Shown piece after piece: positions 47,099 to 55,264 of a DNA stretch of 64,000 bases. A program made the translations under genes and the position numbers. Position 1 is the first letter of the stretch. Every line of letters begins with the position of its first letter. The notes below the pieces were generated by a model. The model ran no database searches. It was not told the origin of the DNA and saw only the letters and a list, made by a program, of their open reading frames with translations. The stretch lies in the NCBI GenBank assembly GCA_963715485.1, contig OY970244.1, positions 496,001 to 560,000 on the forward strand. Reading direction: 5' to 3'. The stretch comes from SG8-30 sp963715485 (GTDB lineage: Bacteria; Pseudomonadota; Gammaproteobacteria; Steroidobacterales; Steroidobacteraceae).

Positions 47099-47474
47099 CG
47101 ATACACCGACGGTCCCATCGCTGCCTCTCGAGGCCAGCAAGCGCATCGTGGCGCTACTGCCGGACGACGGCACCGACCTGCGGTTGGTGCGGGCGCTGCG
47201 CGAGACCCACGGCGTGACACGTGTGCAGTCGGTCTCGGCGCGCGCGGTGGGCACGCTGCGGGGGGCGAAGAAGAAGGGAGGCGGGCTGCCGGAACCGCAG
47301 CTTGCCAGGCTGGTCTCCGCCATCGTTCCGGCATCCGGGGCAGATGCGGCGTTCGACTTCGTCTGCCAGGCGGCTGACGTCGGCCGTCCAGGCGGTGGCA
47401 TGGTCCTGCTGGAACGGCTGTCTGCAGCAACGCCATACACGCTACCGCCGGACGTCCCCGACGAGGCTGGCTAA
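47091..47474 (+). CDS. Second PII-like protein of the operon
   Basis: 127 residues; ATG overlaps the previous TGA by 8 nt, with AGCAGGAG upstream. KRIVALLPDDGTDLRLVRALRETHG and RVQSVSARAVGT look like the first beta-alpha-beta, then a KKKGGGLPEPQ loop and VSAIVPASGADAAFDFVCQAA, and RPGGGMVLLERL near the end as in GlnB/PII-like folds. Sequence is very different from the first PII protein. Probably the two assemble or compete on the DUF1538 transporter. Fold assignment is an inference from pattern. Confidence 0.65.
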   Translation: MADDTPTVPSLPLEASKRIVALLPDDGTDLRLVRALRETHGVTRVQSVSARAVGTLRGAKKKGGGLPEPQLARLVSAIVPASGADAAFDFVCQAADVGRPGGGMVLLERLSAATPYTLPPDVPDEAG

Positions 47475-47512
47475 CGGCCCGACCCAGCGCCTCACGGGCC
47501 AGGGCCGGAGAA

Positions 47513-47948
47513 CTACCGCTGCCATTCGGCGCGGGTCACCCGCCATTCGCCATCCTCGCGGGCAAGCGTGACGTCGAACTCGTAGACCTCCATGGCGAGG
47601 TCCCAGGCGGACGCCGCCTCGGCCTCGCGTCCCAGCATTGCGACAGTCGCGCGCAACCGGGCCAGGTCGGCCGCCTGCAGTTCGATCTCGTCGATACGGA
47701 CCAGCAGGTGGATGGCCTGGTGCATCACCAGGTAGCCGCGCAGGTAGCGCTTGATCTCCTCCGTGCCGTTGCCGCGCGGGTCGCGGTAGTCGTCCGACAG
47801 CAGCTCGAACAGGCCCGATGCGTCGCGGGCCTCCGCGGCCGCCTCGGCCTCGGCGACCACGGCGCGGACCTCGTCCTCGGGCGAGGCGCTCGCCGCCGCA
47901 GGCAGCCATGACGAGAGCAGCCAAGAGAAGGATGGAACGGCGAATCAT
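47513..47948 (-). CDS. NTF2-like (DUF4440-type) lipoprotein, one frameshift
   Basis: About 145 residues. The ATG at 47948 gives a lipoprotein signal (MIRRSILLLAALVMAAC); near 47885 the frame moves by one base (an extra base in CTCGCCC) into VVAEAEAAAEARDASGLFELL. The body has DYRDPRGNGTEEIKRYL, a YLVMHQAIHLLVRIDEIEL strand pair and EVYEFDVTLAREDGEWRV, the cone-shaped NTF2-like fold. Role unknown; exported. Confidence 0.72.
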
Positions 47949-47965
47949 TCGGCTACGATAGTCGC

Positions 47966-48331
47966 ATGACAGGCCGTGACGGCAAACCCGGTGCTTCGTC
48001 CACCCTCGATCGCGTCGTCGCGCAAGCACAACGCGCCCGCGTGCAGCGGGAGCAGGGATACCGGGAGCAGGCGCTCAAGTTGTTCCCGTGGATCTGCGGG
48101 CGCTGCGCGCGCGAGTTCACGCGGGAGAACCTGCGCGAGCTGACCGTCCATCACCGGGACCACGACCACGACAATAACCCGGCCGACGGCAGCAACTGGG
48201 AGCTGCTCTGCGTGTACTGCCACGACAACGAGCATGCCCGCCACGTCGATCCCTCCGCGGCCGGCGAGGACGCCCGCCCGTCGTCGACCTATCAACCCTT
48301 CGCCGGCCTCTCCGAACTCTTCAAGAAATAG
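47966..48331 (+). CDS. yajD: YajD family HNH nuclease
   Basis: 121 residues. HNH core: CGRCAREFTRENLRELTVHHRDHDHDNNP and NWELLCVYCHDNEHARH, with a structural zinc site (C-x2-C ... C-x2-C) and His-Asn-His-type catalytic residues. It carries the YajD ending PSSTYQPFAGLSELFKK. Nicking or nuclease activity is expected, but its physiological role is not known. Divergent from the NTF2-like gene: the two starts are 17 nt apart. Ends 8 nt before a family A palindrome. Confidence 0.88.
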   Translation: MTGRDGKPGASSTLDRVVAQAQRARVQREQGYREQALKLFPWICGRCAREFTRENLRELTVHHRDHDHDNNPADGSNWELLCVYCHDNEHARHVDPSAAGEDARPSSTYQPFAGLSELFKK

Positions 48332-48339
48332 TGATAGTC

Positions 48340-48431
48340 GGTGCCGGGTCGGGGATCCGGGGATTTGAAGTCCGCCCTGGCGCCACCAGCCAGCCTGCTA
48401 AGCAAATCCCCGAAATCCCCGACCCGGCACC
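48340..48431. repeat. Long palindrome, family A (GGTGCCGGGTCGGGG type), copy 1
   Basis: Arms 48340-48366 and 48404-48431: GGTGCCGGGTCGGGGATCCG and a mirrored copy, with a 37-nt non-palindromic centre. Sister copies at 54071-54161 and 58553-58624. Confidence 0.8.
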
Positions 48432-48513
48432 GAACTGCACCGACCTCCCGACCCACGTTCAGTGACTTCGGTCACGTGGCCCCCGACCAGGGCCGAATTC
48501 ACGCCGCAACGCC

Positions 48514-48542
48514 TTGTACAAAAACGTTTTTTGCACTGCATA
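48514..48542 (+). promoter_or_regulatory. Promoter of the molybdoenzyme operon
   Basis: TTGTAC (48514-48519), 17-nt spacer that includes the palindrome AAAAACGTTTTT (48520-48531), then TGCATA (48537-48542). Downstream, ATTAG-N6-CTAAT (48576-48591) is a 5-bp operator-like repeat before the start at 48614. The stretch is far less GC-rich than the surroundings. Confidence 0.45.
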
Positions 48543-48613
48543 CGGAATCCACCGAGGCGAGGGGCTGGGCCTTTCATTAGATTTCACTAATACAAAGGCA
48601 TCACCCCGATACG

Positions 48614-50803
48614 ATGAACACGATCTCCCGGCGACGCTTCCTGAAGATAGGGGGCCTGGGTCTCGGTGCGGCCGGCTTGGCGGGTCTCTCTCCCTTCCCG
48701 CTCGAGGCGGCCGCGCCGGCGTCCGGTGGCGCCGTGCGCACGGTGCCGACGTTCTGCGACGTCTGCTTCTGGAAGTGCAACGCCGTCGCGCACGTGCGCG
48801 GCAGCAAGCTCTGGAAGATCACCGGAAACCCCGACGACCCCCTGTCGCGCGGCCGGCTGTGCCCGCGCGGGACCGGCGGCATCGGCGCGGTGTCGGATCC
48901 CGACCGGTTGCGGGTGCCGCTGATCCGTCGCAAGACGCGCGGCGAGGAGGAGTGGGTCGAGGCCACGTGGGACGAGGCTTTCGACTACATCGCCGGCAAG
49001 CTCAGGAAGATCGAGGCGGAGCACGGGCCGGAGGCGGTCGCGCTGTTCAGCCACGGCCTCGGCGGCAGCTTCCTCAAGCACACCTTCAAGGCCTTCGGCA
49101 CGCCCAACATCGCCGCGCCGTCCTTCGCGCAGTGCCGCGGGCCGCGTGACGCAGGCTTCCTGCTGACCTTCGGCGAGGACATCGGCTCGCCGGAGCGCAC
49201 CGACATCAGGAACGCGCGGTGCATCGTGCTGATCGGCTCGCACCTCGGCGAGAACATGCACAACACGCAGGTGCAGGAGTTCGCCGAGGCCATCGGCAAG
49301 GGCGCGACGGTCATCGTCGCCGACCCGCGTTTCTCGGTGGCGGCCGGCAAGGCGAAGCACTACCTGCCGGTCAAGCCCGGCAGCGACATCGCGCTGCTGC
49401 TCGCGTGGATGAACGTGATCGTCACGGAGGGCCTGTACGACGAGCAGTTCGTCGAGCAGCACGGCTTCGGCTTCGAGCACTTCGCCGCGGAGATCGCCAC
49501 GCGTACGCCCGAGTGGGCGTATGTCGAGACCGGCATCCCGCCGGAGAAGATCCGCGAGTCGGCGCGCGAGATGGCGCGTCACCGTCCCGCGACGCTGATT
49601 CACCCGGGCCGCCACGCCACCTGGTACGGCGACGACACGCAGCGCAGCCGCGCCATCGCGCTGCTCAACGCGCTGATGGGCAACTGGGGCCGCAGGGGCG
49701 GCTTCTACTACCCGTCGAGCATGGACGTGCCGGGCTATCCCTACCCGCCTTACCCGAAGTCTGAACGCGGGAAGGTGGACAACCCGGGCAGGAAGTACCC
49801 GTTCGCGCACGAGACCATCACCACCGGCATCCGCGAGGCCACGATCAGCGGCCAGCCGTATCCGATCAAGGGCTGGTTCGTCTACGCGACCAACCTGATC
49901 CACGCGCTGCCGAACGAGGCGGAGACGATCAAGGCCATCCAGGCGCTCGACCTGCTGGTGGTGGTGGACGTCATCCCGTCGGAGATCGCCGGCTGGGCCG
50001 ACGTCGTGCTGCCGGAGGCAACCTACCTGGAGCGCTACGACGACCTGAACGTCGAGTACTTCCGCGACCCGTTCGTGGCACTGCGCCAGCCGGTGCTGGA
50101 GCCGCCGGACGAACAGAAGCCGAACTGGTGGATCGCCCGCGAGCTGGCACTGAAGCTCGGGCTCGGCAAGTACTACCCGTGGAAGGACATCGAGGAGTAC
50201 CTCGAGCACCGCCTGAACGGGGCGGGACTCAGCCTGGCGCTGCTGAAGGAGAAGGGCCTGGTGAAGGGCGCCGCGGCGCCGGCGTTCTTCGACGAGGGCG
50301 TGGAGCCTTACTGGGCCACGCCATCGGGCAAGGTCGAGTTCTACTCGATGCAGCTCGAGCAGGCCGGCTTCGATCCCATCCCGCGCCACCGGCGCCAGAA
50401 GGAGGGGCCGCCCGGCAGCTTCCGCCTGCTCTATGGCCGCTCGCCGGTGCACTCCTTCAGCCGCACCCAGACCAACCCGATCCTGCGTGATGCGATGGCC
50501 GAGAACGACGTGTGGGTCAACGCCAGCGTGGGCCGGCGGCTGGGCCTCAGCAGCGGCGACTACGTCCGCCTGCGCAACCAGGACGACGTCCTCAGCAACC
50601 CGATCAAGGTGCGCGTCACGGAGGCGATCCGTGCCGACTGCGTCTACATGGTGCACGGCTTCGGCCACACGGCGAAGGGCCTGCGCAGCGCTTACGGCAT
50701 CGGCGCGAGCGACGCGCAGCTGATCACGCGCTACGAGACCGACCCGCTGATGGGCGGCACCGGCATGAACGTCAACTTCGTCTCGATCGAGCGGGAGGGC
50801 TGA
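48614..50803 (+). CDS. Molybdopterin oxidoreductase, catalytic subunit (PsrA/PhsA-like)
   Basis: 729 residues. Tat signal at the N-terminus (ISRRRFLKIGGLG). A [4Fe-4S] site is seen in CDVCFWKCNAVAH ... LCPRGTGG (C-x2-C-x3-C-x27-C). Molybdopterin-binding parts are present (ALFSHGLGG, FAQCRGPRDAG with the probable Mo-ligand Cys, GRHATWYGDDTQRS, NALMGNWGRRGGFYY). C-terminal domain: RTQTNPILRDAMAEND, and the protein ends in VNFVSIEREG. This is the polysulfide/thiosulfate/tetrathionate reductase branch of the DMSO reductase family; it could work in either direction. Exported folded; partner of the next two genes. Substrate is not fixed by sequence. Confidence 0.88.
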   Translation: MNTISRRRFLKIGGLGLGAAGLAGLSPFPLEAAAPASGGAVRTVPTFCDVCFWKCNAVAHVRGSKLWKITGNPDDPLSRGRLCPRGTGGIGAVSDPDRLRVPLIRRKTRGEEEWVEATWDEAFDYIAGKLRKIEAEHGPEAVALFSHGLGGSFLKHTFKAFGTPNIAAPSFAQCRGPRDAGFLLTFGEDIGSPERTDIRNARCIVLIGSHLGENMHNTQVQEFAEAIGKGATVIVADPRFSVAAGKAKHYLPVKPGSDIALLLAWMNVIVTEGLYDEQFVEQHGFGFEHFAAEIATRTPEWAYVETGIPPEKIRESAREMARHRPATLIHPGRHATWYGDDTQRSRAIALLNALMGNWGRRGGFYYPSSMDVPGYPYPPYPKSERGKVDNPGRKYPFAHETITTGIREATISGQPYPIKGWFVYATNLIHALPNEAETIKAIQALDLLVVVDVIPSEIAGWADVVLPEATYLERYDDLNVEYFRDPFVALRQPVLEPPDEQKPNWWIARELALKLGLGKYYPWKDIEEYLEHRLNGAGLSLALLKEKGLVKGAAAPAFFDEGVEPYWATPSGKVEFYSMQLEQAGFDPIPRHRRQKEGPPGSFRLLYGRSPVHSFSRTQTNPILRDAMAENDVWVNASVGRRLGLSSGDYVRLRNQDDVLSNPIKVRVTEAIRADCVYMVHGFGHTAKGLRSAYGIGASDAQLITRYETDPLMGGTGMNVNFVSIEREG

Positions 50804-50806
50804 TCC

Positions 50807-51346
50807 ATGGCGCGCTTCGGCATGGTCATCGACACCCGCAAGTGCGTCGGCTGCATGGACTGCGTGGTGGCCTGCAAGACGGAGAACGACGTGCCGGACG
50901 GGCACTGCCGCGACTGGATCGCCAAGCGCGTCGAGGGCCGCATGCCCGACCTGCGCCTGACGATCACTTCCGAGCGCTGCAACCACTGCGACCGTCCTCC
51001 CTGCGTCACCTGCTGCCCGACCGGCGCGAGCCACGTGCACGAGTTCGGCAAGGTCGTGCTCGTGGACCACGGCAAGTGCATCGGTTGCAAGGCCTGCGTC
51101 GCCTCCTGTCCCTACGGCGCGCGCTTCATGCACCCGGAGGGCTACGCGGACAAGTGCACCTTCTGCATCCACCGCGTCGAGAAAGGGCAGCAGCCGGCCT
51201 GCGTCGAGGTCTGCCCGACGCGCTGCATGGCCTTCGGCGACCTGGACGACCCGGAGTCGGAGGTCAGCCGCCTCATCGCCGCCAACAGGCACTTCGTGCT
51301 GAAGCCGGATGCCGGCACGAAGCCGCGCATCTTCTACCTGGAGTGA
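50807..51346 (+). CDS. 4Fe-4S electron-transfer subunit (PsrB-like)
   Basis: 179 residues, 4 nt after the catalytic subunit. Sixteen cysteines in four clusters: CVGCMDCVVACK, CNHCDRPPCVTCCP, CIGCKACVASCP and CTFCIH ... CVEVCPTRC. These bind four [4Fe-4S] centres, passing electrons between the molybdenum subunit and the membrane anchor. No signal peptide, as expected for a protein carried along with the Tat-exported partner. Start codon ATG after GGAGGGCTGATCC. Confidence 0.92.
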   Translation: MARFGMVIDTRKCVGCMDCVVACKTENDVPDGHCRDWIAKRVEGRMPDLRLTITSERCNHCDRPPCVTCCPTGASHVHEFGKVVLVDHGKCIGCKACVASCPYGARFMHPEGYADKCTFCIHRVEKGQQPACVEVCPTRCMAFGDLDDPESEVSRLIAANRHFVLKPDAGTKPRIFYLE

Positions 51347-51350
51347 GGCG

Positions 51351-52280
51351 ATGCTCGAGCTGCTGACCACGCGCAACAACCCGATGATCGACCCGGTCCT
51401 GCACGTGTGGGGCTGGGAGATCCCGGTCTACCTGTTCCTCGGCGGCTGGGTCGCCGGGGCCATGGTGCTGTCGGGCTGGCTGATGCGCCGCGACCCGGAG
51501 TCCGCAGCCCCGAGCGTGTGGCGCGTGCTGCCCTGGGTCGGGCTCGTGCTGATCAGCCTCGGCATGGGGGCGCTGTTCCTCGACCTCGAGCACAAGCTCT
51601 ACGTCTGGCGCATGTACACGACCTTCCAGCCGACCTCGCCGATGTCCTGGGGCGGCTGGATCCTGGTCGGCGTGTACCCGGTGCTGCTGCTGGCCGGCAT
51701 CGCGGGCATGCCGCAGCCGCTGGCCGAGGCCTGGGCGCCGCTGGGCGCGCTGGCGCGCCGCCTGCGGGAGCCGCCAGCATTGCGGGTGCTCGGCCTGGCG
51801 AGCATCGTCATCGGTGTCGGCCTCGGCATCTACACCGGCATCCTGCTCTCCAGCCTCGGCGCACGGCCGCTGTGGACCAGCGGCGCGCTCGGCCCGCTGT
51901 TCCTGGTCTCGGGCCTGTCCACGGGTGCGGCCTTCGCCCACATGATCGCGCGCGACCCGACCGAGCAGTCGGTGCTGCTGCGCTCGGACAACCTGTTCCT
52001 GGTGACGGAGCTGGCGCTGATCGCGCTGTTCCTGATCGGGCTCGCCAGCGCCGGCGCGGCGCAGGCCCAGGCGGCCTCGATGCTGCTGGGCGGACCGTAC
52101 ACCGCGCCGTTCTGGGTGCTGGTGGTCGGGATCGGGATCCTGCTGCCGCTGTCGATCCAGTTGCTGATGACGACGCAGCGCATCGGCCACACCCTGGTGG
52201 CGCCGATGCTGGTGATGGCCGGCGGCCTGGCGCTGCGCTTCGTCATCGTCGCCGCGGGCCAGGCGAGCACCTGGCCGTGA
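51351..52280 (+). CDS. NrfD/PsrC-family membrane anchor
   Basis: 309 residues from ATG 51351 (5 nt after the FeS gene), eight or nine membrane helices. VWGWEIPVYLFLGGWVAGAMVLSGW is the NrfD N-terminal pattern; the helix with LFLDLEHKLYVWRMY and the PTSPMSWGGWILVG segment are conserved in PsrC-type quinone-binding anchors. It should connect the complex to the (mena/ubi)quinone pool. Followed by the YeeE/YedE genes in the same direction. Confidence 0.88.
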   Translation: MLELLTTRNNPMIDPVLHVWGWEIPVYLFLGGWVAGAMVLSGWLMRRDPESAAPSVWRVLPWVGLVLISLGMGALFLDLEHKLYVWRMYTTFQPTSPMSWGGWILVGVYPVLLLAGIAGMPQPLAEAWAPLGALARRLREPPALRVLGLASIVIGVGLGIYTGILLSSLGARPLWTSGALGPLFLVSGLSTGAAFAHMIARDPTEQSVLLRSDNLFLVTELALIALFLIGLASAGAAQAQAASMLLGGPYTAPFWVLVVGIGILLPLSIQLLMTTQRIGHTLVAPMLVMAGGLALRFVIVAAGQASTWP

Positions 52281-52308
52281 ACGAACTGACCTGCGAGGGA
52301 ATGACCTG

Positions 52309-52842
52309 ATGTCGGAACTGAACCGGGGGGCGGGGCAGAGTCCCTACATGAACCCCTACCTGGCGGGCGTGGGCCTGGGACTGGTGCTGCTCGCCGCCTT
52401 CGTCTTCATGGGCCGTGGACTCGGCGCATCGGGAGCCTTCAGCTCCACGGTCGCGTGGCTGATGGACCTGGTCGCACCGGCGCACGCGCGGGCCAGCGAG
52501 TACTACGGGCAGTACCTGTCCGATGGCACGCACCCGCTCAAGGCATGGCTGGTGTTCGAGGTGCTGGGCCTCGCCGCCGGCGCGTTGTTCTCGGGCCTGC
52601 TGGCCGGACGCGTCCGGCTCACGATCGAGAAGGGGCCACGCGTCGGCAACGGGCCGCGGCTCGCCGCCGCCTTCGCCGGCGGCGCGCTGATGGCGATCGG
52701 CGCGCACCTCGCGCGCGGCTGCACCAGCGGCCAGGCGCTGTCCGGCGGCGCGCTGCTCAACGCGGGCAGCTGGGCATTCATGATCATGGTCTTCGTCGGC
52801 GGGTACGCGACCGCCTACTTCATGAGGTGGCAGTGGCGATGA
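52309..52842 (+). CDS. YeeE/YedE half-transporter, first half
   Basis: 177 residues with four or five membrane helices. GAHLARGCTSGQALSGGAL carries the conserved Cys of the YeeE/YedE (thiosulfate/sulfur transport) family. Full-length family members have two such halves in one chain; here they are separate genes (next feature). Stop overlaps the next ATG. Expected to pass thiosulfate or another sulfur species across the inner membrane. Confidence 0.85.
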   Translation: MSELNRGAGQSPYMNPYLAGVGLGLVLLAAFVFMGRGLGASGAFSSTVAWLMDLVAPAHARASEYYGQYLSDGTHPLKAWLVFEVLGLAAGALFSGLLAGRVRLTIEKGPRVGNGPRLAAAFAGGALMAIGAHLARGCTSGQALSGGALLNAGSWAFMIMVFVGGYATAYFMRWQWR

Positions 52843-53430
52843 ACGCACCGCTCTACAAGTACGGCCTGTTCGGCGACGAGATGTCGCTGATCATCGCCTT
52901 CGTCATCGGCGCCGGCTTCGGCTTCTTCCTGGAGCGTGCCGGATTCGGCAGCGCGCGCAAGCTGGTCGGCCAGTTCTACCTGACCGACATGGCCGTGTTC
53001 AAGGTGATGTTCAGCGCCATCGTGACCGCGATGCTCGGCGTGACCTACCTCGGCGTGGATGGGCGTGCTCGACGTGGACCTCGTCTACCTCGTGCCGACC
53101 TACCCCGGGCCGCAGCTGCTCGGCGGCCTGCTGCTCGGCGTCGGCTTCGTGATCGGCGGTTACTGCCCGGGCACGTCGGTGGCCGCACTGTCCACCGGCC
53201 GCGTGGACGGCATGGCCTACGCGCTCGGGATCTTCGCCGGCACGGTCGTCTACGGCGAGTCCTACGGCGCGATCAAGGACCTGGTGAACGCCGGCGCGCG
53301 CGGTGCACTGACGTTGCCCGAGGTGCTGAACCTGCCGTGGGGCGTGGTGGTGTTCGCGGTGGTGCTGATCGCCGTCGGCGGCTTCTACGGCGCCACGGCG
53401 ATCGAGCGGCGTTTCGGGGGTGCGTCGTGA
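52839..53430 (+). CDS. YeeE/YedE half-transporter, second half, one frameshift
   Basis: About 197 residues. Frame change at 53055-53060, one extra G before ATGGGCGTG. Helices: IIAFVIGAGFGFFLERAGFGSARKL, MFSAIVTAMLGV; after the break VLDVDLVYLVPTYPGPQLLGG and GFVIGGYCPGTSVAALSTG with the Cys of the second half (GYCPGT). The start ATG overlaps the previous stop and its TGA overlaps the rhodanese GTG. Together with the previous gene it makes one complete YeeE/YedE transporter. Confidence 0.83.
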
Positions 53431-54065
53431 TCCCGAAGTCCATCGGCCCGCGGCTCGCGCTCGTGGCGCTGGCGCTCGGCGCAGTGGCCCTGTTCAGCGA
53501 GCCGCACCGCGGGCCGTTCGTGAAGCTCGACGCGCGCGAGATGGGCGCGATCGTGGATGCGGAGGCCGACCACATCACGGCCCGGGAACTCGCTGCGTGG
53601 ATCGTCGAGGGCCGCGCCGACTACCGACTGCTCGACCTGCGCTCGCCCGAGGAGTACGCCAAGTACCACATCCCGGGGGCGGAGAACGTGCAGTCCTCGA
53701 CGCTGGCCGACTACCCGCTGCTGCCGTCCGAGAAGATCGTCGTGTACTCGGAGGGCGGCATCCACGGTGCGCAGGGCTGGATGCTGCTGAAGGCGCTCGG
53801 TTACCCGTCCGTATACACGTTGCTGCTGGGCCTCGACGCCTGGACCGACGAGGTGCTCTACCCGGCGCCGCCGGCTGGCGACGACCCGAAGGCGAAGGCG
53901 CAGTTCGAGAAGGCAGCCGCGATGGCGAGCTTCTTCGGCGGCAAGGCACGCACCGAGGCCGATGCCGCGGACGCAACGGCGCCGGTGCTGCCCACGCTCG
54001 AAGCCCCGGCCGCAAGCCCGATCGTCCCCGTGGCTCCACGCGGCAAGAAACGCGAAGGCTGCTGA
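53427..54065 (+). CDS. Membrane-anchored rhodanese-like protein lacking the active Cys
   Basis: 212 residues, GTG start inside a GTGA overlap. One membrane helix at the N-terminus (LALVALALGAVALF), then a rhodanese-like fold: YRLLDLRSPEEYAKYHIPGAENV and IVVYSEGGIHGAQGWMLL. At the site where sulfurtransferases carry the catalytic cysteine (C-x4-R loop) this one has Ser (YSEGGIHGA). The chain ends KREGC, so its only cysteine is the last residue. It is the last gene of the sulfur operon. A role as a sulfur acceptor, carrier or structural subunit is more likely than standard rhodanese catalysis. Confidence 0.82.
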   Translation: MIPKSIGPRLALVALALGAVALFSEPHRGPFVKLDAREMGAIVDAEADHITARELAAWIVEGRADYRLLDLRSPEEYAKYHIPGAENVQSSTLADYPLLPSEKIVVYSEGGIHGAQGWMLLKALGYPSVYTLLLGLDAWTDEVLYPAPPAGDDPKAKAQFEKAAAMASFFGGKARTEADAADATAPVLPTLEAPAASPIVPVAPRGKKREGC

Positions 54066-54070
54066 TCTTC

Positions 54071-54161
54071 GGTGCCGGGTCGGGGATCCGGGGATTTTCC
54101 CGGCAGGCTGGCTAGCCGCGCCCAGGATCGGATCAAATCCCCGGATCCCCGACCCGGCACC
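54071..54161. repeat. Long palindrome, family A, copy 2
   Basis: Arms 54071-54097 and 54135-54161 (GGTGCCGGGTCGGGGATCCG and complement), starting 5 nt after the rhodanese stop. Its centre differs from copy 1. Confidence 0.8.
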
Positions 54162-54234
54162 GTGGTCCCCGGGATCGTTGCCATCCCGGGGACGTGGCGT
54201 ATACCCTCGGACGCAGTCCAGGGGGGGAGCAACC

Positions 54235-54852
54235 ATGCAAGTTATCGGCGCGGGCGTCGGGCGCACCGGCACATATTCATTGAAGCTGGCCATCAACCGG
54301 CTCGGTCTCGGGCCCTGCCACCACATGGAGGCGGTGCTGCAGGACATGGCGCATCACGTCCCGTTGTGGAACGATGCCGTGGACGGCCGGGCCGACTGGC
54401 CCGCGATCTATCGCGGTTTCTCCAGCGCAGTCGACTGGCCGACGGCCTGTTTCTTTCGCGAGCTGCTGCAGGCCTACCCGGACGCGAAGTTCGTCCTGAC
54501 GATCCGCGACCCGGACAAGTGGGCCGACAGCTTCTCGGCGACGATCCAGAAACTGGTTCGCGAGCGGGACCAGGCGCCGCCCGACAAGCAGGCTTGGCTG
54601 GAGATGGTGAACCGGGTCATCGCCCGGACCGGGTTTCCCCAGGACATGGGCCATGACCAGCTGGCGCGTGCCTACGTGGCGCACAACGACGCGGTCAAGG
54701 CGACCATCCCGTCGCGGCAACTGCTCGTGTTCCAGGTGAAGGACGGCTGGGCGCCACTGTGCGAGTTCCTCGGCGTGGACGTGCCCGGCGAGGACTTCCC
54801 GAGGACGAACCACCGCGCCGAGTTCTGGGATCGGGTGACCGGGAAGATCTAG
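54235..54852 (+). CDS. Sulfotransferase family protein
   Basis: 205 residues. GAGVGRTGTYSLKLAINRLG is the PAPS 5'-phosphosulfate loop, near the very N-terminus, and YPDAKFVLTIRDPDKWADSF is the 3'-phosphate-binding strand-helix. LLVFQVKDGWAPLCEFLG completes the fold. This is the Sulfotransfer_4 type common in marine and soil bacteria. Acceptor unknown. AGGGGGGGAGC about 6-14 nt upstream. The next gene lies 13 nt away. Confidence 0.85.
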   Translation: MQVIGAGVGRTGTYSLKLAINRLGLGPCHHMEAVLQDMAHHVPLWNDAVDGRADWPAIYRGFSSAVDWPTACFFRELLQAYPDAKFVLTIRDPDKWADSFSATIQKLVRERDQAPPDKQAWLEMVNRVIARTGFPQDMGHDQLARAYVAHNDAVKATIPSRQLLVFQVKDGWAPLCEFLGVDVPGEDFPRTNHRAEFWDRVTGKI

Positions 54853-54865
54853 CCGTGCGCCGCAC

Positions 54866-55264
54866 ATGACCGAGCACCCGATCACGCGCTGGCATGCGAT
54901 CCTGGAACGGCGCGACCCGCACGAACTGGAGTCGTGGCTCGACGAGGATGCGGTGTTCTTCTCACCCGTCGTTCACACGCCCCAGCGGGGCAGGGCGCTG
55001 GTCGCCCTGTACCTGTCCGCCGCGTTCCGGGTCTTGTTCAACGACACCTTCCGCTACGTCCGGGAAGTCATCGGGCCGCACGACGCCATGCTGGAGTTCG
55101 AGGTGACCATCGACGCGACGGTGGTCAACGGCGTCGACCTCATCAAGTGGAACGATGCCGGCAGGGTCGTCGAGTTCAAGGTGATGCTCCGTCCGCTGAA
55201 GGCGATCCACCTCGTCCACGAGCGAATGGGCGCGATGTTGCACGCGTCGAAGCCGCCTGAGTGA
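54866..55264 (+). CDS. SnoaL/NTF2-like protein
   Basis: 132 residues. Cone fold with RWHAILERRDPHELESWLDED and VFFSPVVHTPQRG at the start, and VVEFKVMLRPLKAIHLVHERM at the end; the middle has EFEVTIDATVVNGVDLIKWNDAG. Resembles SnoaL-like polyketide-cyclase or limonene-epoxide-hydrolase-like small enzymes and many uncharacterised homologues. Probably co-transcribed with the sulfotransferase. No catalytic assignment possible. Confidence 0.78.
   Translation: MTEHPITRWHAILERRDPHELESWLDEDAVFFSPVVHTPQRGRALVALYLSAAFRVLFNDTFRYVREVIGPHDAMLEFEVTIDATVVNGVDLIKWNDAGRVVEFKVMLRPLKAIHLVHERMGAMLHASKPPE

Noticed and set aside
48587..51379. 930-residue minus-strand frame across the molybdoenzyme operon
   Set aside because: Val/His/Arg/Ala-rich translation with no motif; it is the complement of the well-supported catalytic and FeS subunits.
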